DNA of 64,000 bases from Fischerella sp. JS2 (lineage in GTDB: Bacteria; Cyanobacteriota; Cyanobacteriia; Cyanobacteriales; Nostocaceae), in NCBI RefSeq assembly GCF_032393985.1, contig NZ_CP135918.1, positions 2,170,001 through 2,234,000 on the forward strand. Direction: 5' to 3'. Below, in pieces: positions 29,421-36,173 of this stretch. A program made the position numbers and the translations under genes. The notes under the pieces were generated by a model that saw only the letters and a list, made by a program, of their open reading frames with translations, searched no databases and was not told the DNA's origin. Within the stretch, counting starts at the first letter, position 1. Every line of letters begins with the position of its first letter.

Positions 29421-31229
29421 ATGCAATTGCAATTTGAATCAACAGATATATTTACTGACATCGACCCTCGGCTACAAAGACTACTTGAACGCAAAAGCCG
29501 AGGAATAACCATAGCTGCTACTACATCAACTGAAAAGGAAGAGGTTGCAGTTATTGCTAAGGTAAATAATTTCAAGGAATGGCTATCTATGAACGAAGTC
29601 TATCCGGGTGCTAACTTGGGTAGTACGCCCAATGGTGAGCGAATTGTCACAGGTAGAATTCCAGTTTCTCGAATTGAGCATATAAAGCAGTCCAAGTGTG
29701 TGGTTAGCTTGAAACCAGCACAAGCACTAAAATCAACTATAAATATTAATTCTCCAGCAACTGCCGCTATCCAAGACCTTTATTCTCAAAATTCTCTAGA
29801 AGAACAGGGAAGTGGTGTTGTAGTTGGTATTATTGATGTCGGTTGTGACTTTGCTCACAAAAATTTTCGTAATCCTGATGGTTCTACCAGATTACTAGCT
29901 TTTTGGAACCAAGATGGTCATCCTAATCCTAAAAGTCCCTATGGATATGGTCAAGAATATAGGCGGGATGAGATCAATCAAGCACTTGGCGCAAGTGATC
30001 CTTATGCTGTCTTAGAATACGAACTAGAAGAAAGGGCCCACGGCACTCACGTTATGGATATTGCCGTTGGTAACGGACAAGGGAGTGGTTTTTCGGGTGT
30101 AGCCCCCGCCGCAGATATCGTGTTTGTTCAACTATCTCAAAATGAATATACTCCTCTGATTGAAAATGGTGAAAAAGCCGTAGAAAAGTGTTTTGGCGAT
30201 ACGGTGGCCCTGTTGGAAGCAATGACATATATCTTTAATATTGCTGGCGATCGCCCTTGTGTAATTAACATTAGTCTGGGGCTGTATGGTGGGCCTCATG
30301 ACGGGACAACTTTAGTTGAACAGGGTATTGATGCTTTAGTTTCCGAAAAGCCAAACCGAGCTATAGTAATTGCTGCTGGTAATAGCTACGATACAGGCAT
30401 TCATGCATCTGGAATTGTGTTGCCTAATCATCACTTTGATCTCCAGTGGCAAATCCCTCACAGAAATCCTAGACAAAAAGAAATAGAAATATGGTACGAT
30501 GGAGGTGATCGCTTTCAACTAGAAATTATTGCTCCCGATGGTAGTAGTCTGGGTCGGGTGGATTTGGGAGAAAATGGAGAAGTAGTAGACAGTGAAGACA
30601 ACACCATTATCTTCTTCACTAACCGCCACTGTGATCCCAATAACAGAGATAACGTTATTTGTGTATTTATGGAACCTGATTTACCAGGTGGGATTTGGAC
30701 GCTACGCCTCCACGGAGTTCATGTCATCAATGGGAAATTTCATGCTTGGATTGAGCGTGAAGATCAAAGTCAAACTTGTTTTGTTCCTCCCCACGATAAT
30801 ACCCACACCCTCAACACCATCGCCTGTGGATATAAAAGTATCGTGGTTGGTTCCTACGATAACACTAAAACCAATAAGCCCCTATCATTCTTTTCCAGTT
30901 CCGGCCCCACACGCGATGGACGGCAAAAACCAGATTTGATTGCCCCTGGTCATCACGTCTGGGCTGCTGCCTCACGCACAGCTACTCAAGTTATACGTAT
31001 GTCTGGTACTAGTATGGCTGCTCCTGTGGTGAGTGGGGCGATCGCCTTAATGTTTGCTGAAGCCCTTGCTCACAACCAGTCACTCACCATTGAGGAGATT
31101 TGTGAGCTTTTGGCAGCAAGTACCCAAAAGAATTTTCTTATACATAGCCAACCGGAACGTTATGGCTATGGAGCGATCAACCTGAATGCAGCTGTGTCAG
31201 CTGTACAAGACAAGTTTACTCGGCTATGA
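29421..31229 (+). CDS. S8 family serine peptidase (subtilase) without signal peptide
   Basis: 602-residue subtilase. Catalytic Asp is in GIIDVGCD (about D139), His in RAHGTH (about H207), oxyanion Asn in IAAGNSYD (about N321) and Ser in MSGTSMAAP (about S531). Residues 1-110 form a pro-region with EEVAVIAKV and ERIVTGRIPVSRIEHIKQ strands. About 130 residues between Asn and Ser (from HFDLQWQIPHRN to HAWIERE) look like an inserted beta-sandwich, as in Csp-type subtilases. There is no signal peptide, so it may act in the cytosol. The next gene encodes a protein resembling this pro-region. Confidence 0.92.
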   Translation: MQLQFESTDIFTDIDPRLQRLLERKSRGITIAATTSTEKEEVAVIAKVNNFKEWLSMNEVYPGANLGSTPNGERIVTGRIPVSRIEHIKQSKCVVSLKPAQALKSTININSPATAAIQDLYSQNSLEEQGSGVVVGIIDVGCDFAHKNFRNPDGSTRLLAFWNQDGHPNPKSPYGYGQEYRRDEINQALGASDPYAVLEYELEERAHGTHVMDIAVGNGQGSGFSGVAPAADIVFVQLSQNEYTPLIENGEKAVEKCFGDTVALLEAMTYIFNIAGDRPCVINISLGLYGGPHDGTTLVEQGIDALVSEKPNRAIVIAAGNSYDTGIHASGIVLPNHHFDLQWQIPHRNPRQKEIEIWYDGGDRFQLEIIAPDGSSLGRVDLGENGEVVDSEDNTIIFFTNRHCDPNNRDNVICVFMEPDLPGGIWTLRLHGVHVINGKFHAWIEREDQSQTCFVPPHDNTHTLNTIACGYKSIVVGSYDNTKTNKPLSFFSSSGPTRDGRQKPDLIAPGHHVWAAASRTATQVIRMSGTSMAAPVVSGAIALMFAEALAHNQSLTIEEICELLAASTQKNFLIHSQPERYGYGAINLNAAVSAVQDKFTRL

Positions 31230-31250
31230 TATTATGATTCCAGGCATATT

Positions 31251-31279
31251 TTAACTAAATTTTCCTGTAATGTTATAAT
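31251..31279 (+). promoter_or_regulatory. Likely sigma70-type promoter of the pro-region-like gene
   Basis: TTAACT at 31251-31256, a 17-base spacer, and a perfect TATAAT at 31274-31279, 22 bases before the ATG; AGGAA (31296-31300) lies directly before the ATG. It lies after the subtilase stop, so the small gene can be expressed on its own. Confidence 0.6.
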
Positions 31280-31300
31280 GGACGATTTGGTTTTCAGGAA

Positions 31301-31588
31301 ATGAATAAAAAGCACTTACGCTTGATTAAATGCTCAGGCAACAAACTTAAAAAAATAGAACCGAATACAGTAGACTGGGTGCGACAAAATGAAAGTCCCG
31401 ACGAGCCAATCGCAGTCACAGTAAAAGTGGCTGAGGATGGTTATATACCAAATTTTGTTAACCTCCGCGCCCAAATATCACCTAAGCTATTCACGGCAAC
31501 AGTCACAGAAACAGATTTACATAGATTAGAAGCAGACCCACGCGTTATATCTTTAGGTATGCCCAGACGTTTACATGCAACAATCTAG
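31301..31588 (+). CDS. Small protein resembling the subtilase pro-region (possible inhibitor)
   Basis: 95 residues, no signal peptide. From about residue 37 it parallels residues 41-107 of the upstream subtilase: EPIAVTVKV versus EEVAVIAKV, LFTATVTETDLHRLEADPRV versus IVTGRIPVSRIEHIKQSKCV, and HATI versus KSTI at the end. Subtilase pro-regions (I9-like fold) act as folding chaperones and inhibitors, and stand-alone inhibitors of this fold exist. So a dedicated trans-acting inhibitor or chaperone of the neighbouring protease is likely, though this is inference. It has its own promoter-like sequence 72 bases after the protease stop. Confidence 0.7.
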   Translation: MNKKHLRLIKCSGNKLKKIEPNTVDWVRQNESPDEPIAVTVKVAEDGYIPNFVNLRAQISPKLFTATVTETDLHRLEADPRVISLGMPRRLHATI

Positions 31589-32144
31589 TTTCAGTTCGGC
31601 TAGTTTTGTGTAGAAGAGCATTCAAACTGAAAGCACCTGTTTTTATGACGTCTATTGTGAATTCATGGTTCCTTATCTGTTTTCATATAAAGTTTTACAT
31701 TTTTTTACAAAAGGGTGGGCTATATGCTCATCCTTTTAACTTTAAAATTTTGGAATTGTAATGTGATTTGCGATCGCAACTGATTGCTAAGTAAGGTTTT
31801 AAACGCACCAGGGACGCAAAAGGAACGCGAAGGTACGCAGGCGCTTTTCGTATTGGTCAAAAAAAGAATTTATCTGTGTACCCTGTGGGAAGCCGCCCTT
31901 ACGGGCGTCTACATCCGTGTGCATCGGTGTTCGTTTAAAAAAATAACTTTTGCAAAATGGCTTTGAGGGGCTACCTTGGATATCTTGGGTTTGGACCGTG
32001 CTTTCGTTTAAAAAAATAACATTAAAAGTTTAACTTGTGATTAAATTTTCTTGCACTTGGTGGGGCGATCGCGGCCTAAAAGCCTTAGAAAAATTCACCA
32101 ACGAAGGTAGACTGAAGATGGACTGAGGTTTTTGTGGAACAGAC
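31589..32144. other. Spacer with a dispersed-repeat copy
   Basis: 31870-31935 is an ATCTGTGTACCC..CATCCGTGTGCATCGG repeat split by GGGAAGCCGCCCTTACGGGC. A small open frame across it (31784-31966) is repeat-derived. No other gene seen. Confidence 0.7.
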
Positions 32145-32597
32145 GTGAAAATTGTCAAAGTTACCCAGGATAACTTTAATGAGTGGCTAGATCTAGCTTT
32201 ACAATTATGGTCAACTGAATCAGTCGAACAAATGCAGGCAAGTCTGACAAATATTCTCCAATCTCCTCGTGAAGATGGATTTCTCATCAGAACTGATGAT
32301 GGAACAGCGATGGGATTTATGAATCTTTCTTTGCGCTATGAGTATGTTCCTGGTGCTACTCAGAGTCCTGTTGCATATGTGGAAGGGATTTATGTGAAAG
32401 ATGAATATCGAAAACAAGGTGTGGGTAAATCCTTAATCCAGTATGCCCAAAAGTGGGCACTGGAACATGGATGTGGGGAACTTGCTTCAGATGCTTTACT
32501 GGAAAATAAAGCAAGTTACGAGTTTCATACAAAAGTAGGGTTTCAAGAAGTGGAACGAATTGTAACCTTTATCAAGCAAATACCTTCTTCTGAGTGA
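32145..32597 (+). CDS. GNAT acetyltransferase resembling aminoglycoside 6'-N-acetyltransferase
   Basis: 150-residue GNAT-fold acetyl-CoA transferase. The acetyl-CoA loop is YRKQGVGKSL near 86-95. The body follows the AAC(6')-I pattern closely: LWSTESVEQM, ILQSPREDGFLIRTDDGTAMGF, SLRYEYVPGATQSPVAYVEGIYV, ASDALLENKASYEFHTKVGF and QEVERIVTF all have counterparts in AAC(6')-Ic-type enzymes. A role in acetylating aminoglycosides or a related amine is therefore likely but unproven; environmental homologues often have other substrates. No integron or resistance island is around it. Confidence 0.8.
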   Translation: MKIVKVTQDNFNEWLDLALQLWSTESVEQMQASLTNILQSPREDGFLIRTDDGTAMGFMNLSLRYEYVPGATQSPVAYVEGIYVKDEYRKQGVGKSLIQYAQKWALEHGCGELASDALLENKASYEFHTKVGFQEVERIVTFIKQIPSSE

Positions 32598-32701
32598 TAC
32601 TCCTATTGCAAATGATGATCTTTACCTTGTTGCTACCATCAAAGCCAAAGGTGCAACTCATATTTTGACCTGGTAACAGTATAGATTTTATTTGCAAGGA
32701 T

Positions 32702-32733
32702 GCGATCGCTTTTTTATGTATGTGAATAGCGAT
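32702..32733. repeat. Direct repeat, left copy, flanking parDE
   Basis: GCGATCGCTTTTTTATG followed by TATGTGAATAGCGAT; matches 33433-33464 at 30 of 32 positions. Confidence 0.85.
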
Positions 32734-32850
32734 CGCCATATCTTCTGATCTGTCTATTCTATTGCGATCCTCTTCATAGAAAGAATTAGAATATGAATCA
32801 AGATTAAACGGGAGCGTCCCCACCGAACTATTTTGAATTTTGGCTTGCTT

Positions 32851-33105
32851 ATGACCAATATAAATATTTTCTTGTCTGACTCAATGAAAACCTTTGTTGA
32901 GGAACAAGTTACAAAAGGTGGCTATGGTTCAATCAGTGAATACCTTATAGAGTTAATCAATCAAGATCAACAACGCAAGGCTCAAGAATATACAGAGGAA
33001 CTTTTAATCGAAGGACTTGAGAGTGGAGAAGCAATAGAAGTTACTGATGAATGGTGGGAACAAAAACGTACACACCTGATGAATAAGCTGCGTCAGGGAC
33101 AATAA
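32851..33105 (+). CDS. parD: ParD-family antitoxin
   Basis: 84 residues from the ATG at 32851 (an upstream in-frame ATG at 32833 adds MNFGLL and is less likely). The ribbon-helix-helix N-terminus is TNINIFLSDSMKTFVEEQV, followed by GGYGSISEYLIELI, the ParD/CC2985 pattern. The C-terminus is acidic then basic (EVTDEWWEQKRTHLMNKL), as expected for toxin wrapping. Its stop overlaps the start of the toxin gene (TAATG), showing translational coupling. ParD would repress its own promoter. The pair lies inside a 32-bp direct repeat. Confidence 0.9.
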   Translation: MTNINIFLSDSMKTFVEEQVTKGGYGSISEYLIELINQDQQRKAQEYTEELLIEGLESGEAIEVTDEWWEQKRTHLMNKLRQGQ

Positions 33106-33425
33106 TGACAAAGTGGATAATCATCACACCCAAAGCAAGTTTAGATATAGATGAGCATTTTGCTTACATTGCCCAAGAAAACCCTGATGCTGCACTCCAT
33201 TTTTTTGATGCTGTTAGAGAAACTTTTGCAGAGTTAGCAAGAATGCCTGGAATGGGTAGATTGTATAAAGTGCAGAACCCTCGTTTACAAGGCTTGCGTA
33301 AGTGGGCTGTTAAGGATTTCAAAAAGTATCTAATTTTTTACTTTCAACAAGACGAAAACATCCAAATTTTGCGAGTTCTCTATGCTGGAAGAGATATTGA
33401 GAGAATTTTGGAACAAGAACTGTAG
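33105..33425 (+). CDS. parE: ParE/RelE-family toxin
   Basis: 106 residues of the RelE/ParE fold: WIITPKASLDIDEHFAYIA at the start, NPDAALHFFDAVRETFAELARMPGMGR in the helices, GLRKWAVKDFKKYLIFYF, and ILRVLYAGRDIERIL at the end. ParE toxins poison DNA gyrase, while RelE-type toxins cut mRNA. The DAVRETFAELARMPGMGR helix and partner type favour ParE. It overlaps the antitoxin by one base. A strong terminator lies about 60 bases downstream. Confidence 0.9.
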   Translation: MTKWIIITPKASLDIDEHFAYIAQENPDAALHFFDAVRETFAELARMPGMGRLYKVQNPRLQGLRKWAVKDFKKYLIFYFQQDENIQILRVLYAGRDIERILEQEL

Positions 33426-33432
33426 TGTGTAG

Positions 33433-33464
33433 GCGATCGCTTTTTTATGGATATGAATAGCGAT
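33433..33464. repeat. Direct repeat, right copy, flanking parDE
   Basis: GCGATCGCTTTTTTATG followed by GATATGAATAGCGAT; second copy of 32702-32733. It begins 7 bases after the toxin stop. Confidence 0.85.
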
Positions 33465-33488
33465 TACAAATTCCATCCCAAAAATAAC

Positions 33489-33528
33489 AGATCCTCGACT
33501 TTTTCAAAAAGTCGGGGATCTTGTTTTT
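33489..33528 (+). terminator. Rho-independent terminator after parDE
   Basis: AGATCCTCGACTTTTT at 33489-33504 pairs with AAAAAGTCGGGGATCT at 33506-33521 (one wobble), followed by TGTTTTT. Its A/T-rich inner stem would serve either strand, but the T-run favours forward. Confidence 0.85.
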
Positions 33529-33627
33529 CGTCGAGTTTCAAGTTCTGAAGTTGGAGTTTCTCGTTGCAAACTTGAACCTACTTTTTATGTGAAAGCTAAT
33601 CTCTCTACTTCCTCATTTTTCACCTGT

Positions 33628-35232
33628 TTACTGCTGATAGTATCTAATCACCTCCAGCGTTTTTTGGTACCATTGTGTGTTTCCTTGTTGTCGAAAAAGA
33701 TCAGCCGCTTTCTGTAAATCCGCAATTCCACCTTGCTTGTCTCCCAATTGAACACGGGCTATACCCCGAGTGCTATAGGCTATGGCTAAGTTGGGATTAA
33801 TTTTGAGAGCAGAGTTAAAATCAGCGATCGCTCCTTGATTGTCTCCCAATTGGACAGGGGCATTACCCCGACTATAATAGGCATAGGCATCGTTAGGATT
33901 AATTTTGAGAGCAGAGTTAAAATCAGCAATTGCTCCTTGCTTGTCTCCTAAATCACTGCGGGCTATACCCCGGTTGTTGTAGGCATCAGCATAGTTAGGA
34001 TCAATTTTGAGGGCTAAGTTGTAGTCAGCGATCGCACCTTGCTTGTCTCCTAAATCAAAGCGGGCTATACCCCGACTATAATAGGCTAAAGCATAGTTAG
34101 GATTAATTTTGAGAGCTAAGTTGTAGTCAGCGATCGCACCTTGCTTATCTCCCAATTTACTACGGGTGGAACCCCGCAAGCCGTAGACATCAACTAAGTT
34201 GGGATTAATTTTGATGGCAGTGTTGAAATCAGCTATAGCCCCTTGCAAGTCTCCCAATTGGCGACGGGCATTACCCCGACTGCCATAGGCATAGGCATCG
34301 TTAGGATTAATTTTGATGGCAGTGTTGAAATCAGCAATTGCTCCTTGATTGTCTCTCAATAGGTTGCGGGCTATACCCCGTCCAATGTAGGCTTGGGCAT
34401 ATTTGGGATTAATTTTGATGGCTTGGTTGAGATCAGCGATCGCCCCTTTATAATCTCCCTTGTTATACTTATCCCTAGCCTGAATCAAGAAATCATCAGC
34501 TTTGGGTGCTGTAGCAACAGGAGCATTAGGAACAGGGACTCCCACATCAATCCCAGCTTTTGCTGACAGTCGCAAAAAGGTATTAATGGGAATGCCTAAA
34601 TTAAAACCTGTTTTGATTGCTTTAGTATCTAAATCTGCTCTACCGTGAACTCCGATTAGTTCACCCTTTTCATTCAATACTGCACCACCGCTCATCCCAT
34701 CTAACGTATCATTGCTATAAACTAACGCATACCCATCACGTAATGGTTTTGAGGCATTAGCAGTAATTTTCCCATCACTGAAAGTATAAATTGACTGATT
34801 AATCGCATAAGTCGGTGCAGGAAATCCAGCGACATAAGCAATTGTCCCTTCTGTGCTAGCATCAGAGTTGCCAATTTTTGCCACAGTGTAATTTTGAGGG
34901 CTAGTAAACTGGACTATGGCTAGGTCTACATCATTTGGCAGTAGCTTTACACTGTTGTAGTTAACTGCATAACTTTTGCCATCAGGGGTAGTAATTTCAT
35001 AATTATCTTTGACATCTACCACATGAGCAGCTGTGAGGACGGTATATGTATTACCCTCTTTTTTAAGAATTACTCCAGAACCGTACTTTGGCTTTTTACT
35101 TTCAATTAATACGGTGATTTGTTTGGCAATTTTATTAACTTCAGTTGATGATAGCGCTACAGCCACTTGCGTTTGCACAAGAGCAATTGTGACTCCAATT
35201 AGCGCTGGTGCTATTTTGTAATAAAATTTCAT
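33628..35232 (-). CDS. Trypsin-like serine protease with C-terminal TPR repeats
   Basis: 534 residues, exported: hydrophobic signal segment at about 8-27. The protease domain has His in TAAHVV (H70), Asp in NDVDLAIVQ (D103) and Ser in DGMSGGAVLNEKG (S181). From about residue 250 to 510 there are eight near-identical 34-residue tetratricopeptide repeats (GAIADFNTAIKINPN type). The repeats are so alike in DNA that recombination could change their number. The gene starts 3 bases after the COP23 gene, so the two are co-transcribed. Periplasmic protease with protein-binding repeats is the likely role; the target is unknown. Confidence 0.9.
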   Translation of the reverse strand: MKFYYKIAPALIGVTIALVQTQVAVALSSTEVNKIAKQITVLIESKKPKYGSGVILKKEGNTYTVLTAAHVVDVKDNYEITTPDGKSYAVNYNSVKLLPNDVDLAIVQFTSPQNYTVAKIGNSDASTEGTIAYVAGFPAPTYAINQSIYTFSDGKITANASKPLRDGYALVYSNDTLDGMSGGAVLNEKGELIGVHGRADLDTKAIKTGFNLGIPINTFLRLSAKAGIDVGVPVPNAPVATAPKADDFLIQARDKYNKGDYKGAIADLNQAIKINPKYAQAYIGRGIARNLLRDNQGAIADFNTAIKINPNDAYAYGSRGNARRQLGDLQGAIADFNTAIKINPNLVDVYGLRGSTRSKLGDKQGAIADYNLALKINPNYALAYYSRGIARFDLGDKQGAIADYNLALKIDPNYADAYNNRGIARSDLGDKQGAIADFNSALKINPNDAYAYYSRGNAPVQLGDNQGAIADFNSALKINPNLAIAYSTRGIARVQLGDKQGGIADLQKAADLFRQQGNTQWYQKTLEVIRYYQQ

Positions 35233-35235
35233 GAT

Positions 35236-35784
35236 TTATTTTCCGAAATACAGATACGCTTCCACATCAATATTCACTGGATCGTTGCTTGTGTCGCCCC
35301 CACTTTGATTTGTGGTGTTTCCAGCAGCCAAGGCACGGCGATCCATTATTTGGCGTAAAGTAGCGTCAGGATTACTACCTGGTTTGAGAGTGAATAATAA
35401 AGTCGTATCTGTACAAGCAGCATTTTTTTGAATAACGGCACACACAACAGGCTGTTTGTTGAGAGTACCTGCTTTGATATATCTCAGCGTACCGTTATCA
35501 TAACTTCTTTGAAATCTGTCAGATACCTGCTGACAGCGTTGCTGAGGTGTTAAACCTTTACTACTAAAATACTGGGAAACCCAACGAATCACTGGTAGCC
35601 TCTTGCCATTTTGGGTACGAACAAATGTTGTCGGTACACCATTGCTTTGACCACAGTAAAAAGTTGTGTCTCCAGCGTAGCTTGGTTGATTGAGGATAGC
35701 TGTTGTCGCAAATGTAGTCAGTGCAGCTATACCGAAAACCCTTACATTCCATGTCAAAGGTTGATCAGATATCTCCAGTTTCAT
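35236..35784 (-). CDS. COP23 domain protein, copy 1
   Basis: 182 residues. An N-terminal hydrophobic segment at about 15-37 ends in SYAGDT, a probable signal peptide. The mature part carries the COP23 pattern: TFYCGQSNGVPTTFVRTQNG, PVIRWVSQYFSS, RCQQVSDRFQRSYDNGTL and KQPVVCAVI, with spaced cysteines. COP23 was named for a circadian-oscillating membrane protein of unicellular cyanobacteria, and its function is unknown. It leads a two-gene operon with the TPR-protease. A second copy at 54377 is alike in nearly every motif. Confidence 0.85.
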   Translation of the reverse strand: MKLEISDQPLTWNVRVFGIAALTTFATTAILNQPSYAGDTTFYCGQSNGVPTTFVRTQNGKRLPVIRWVSQYFSSKGLTPQQRCQQVSDRFQRSYDNGTLRYIKAGTLNKQPVVCAVIQKNAACTDTTLLFTLKPGSNPDATLRQIMDRRALAAGNTTNQSGGDTSNDPVNIDVEAYLYFGK

Positions 35785-36173
35785 AAATGCAAACTAAGTA
35801 AAATAGGGTAAACCACACTTTTGCAGGAATACAATAAGCTACAACCTCAAATGGCAGCATTTCAGATTATGCCTTAGATATAGTAGTAAAATTAGTGTGT
35901 CTATATGAAAATAAAGCCTTAGGCTCACATTTTACAGTAATATCAAGGCTGCACAACATCCCGCCCTCAAATAAATTTGGGGCTAATAGCTGAAGTTTAC
36001 TAAAGTAGACTAATCTTTTTATTGAGTCATCTAAAGATAAGTTCGTTCTATTAGCTTTTGGATTTTAATCCTTAGCAGTATTTTATACTGGTGCAAGTTA
36101 TCAATTAAGATAAGCCTGGTTTACCCTACTCTAGGACAAGCGCTACATCCTACAGGAAGGCGATCGCTTACGA
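35785..36173. other. Spacer bounded by a 12-bp inverted repeat
   Basis: TAGGGTAAACCA at 35804-35815 is the exact complement of TGGTTTACCCTA at 36117-36128, enclosing about 325 bases without a gene. It might be a MITE-like element or just chance; no target duplication is seen. Confidence 0.45.

Noticed and set aside
31784-31966. 60-codon forward frame
   Set aside because: Covers a dispersed repeat with a nested unit; composition is repeat-derived.
32572-32823. 83-codon reverse frame between the acetyltransferase and parD
   Set aside because: Crosses the direct repeat and overlaps the acetyltransferase 3' end; no family features.
33740-34480. Regular direct repeats that could look like a CRISPR array
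   Set aside because: The period is 102 bases, matches 34-residue TPR units in an open frame, and there are no unique spacers.
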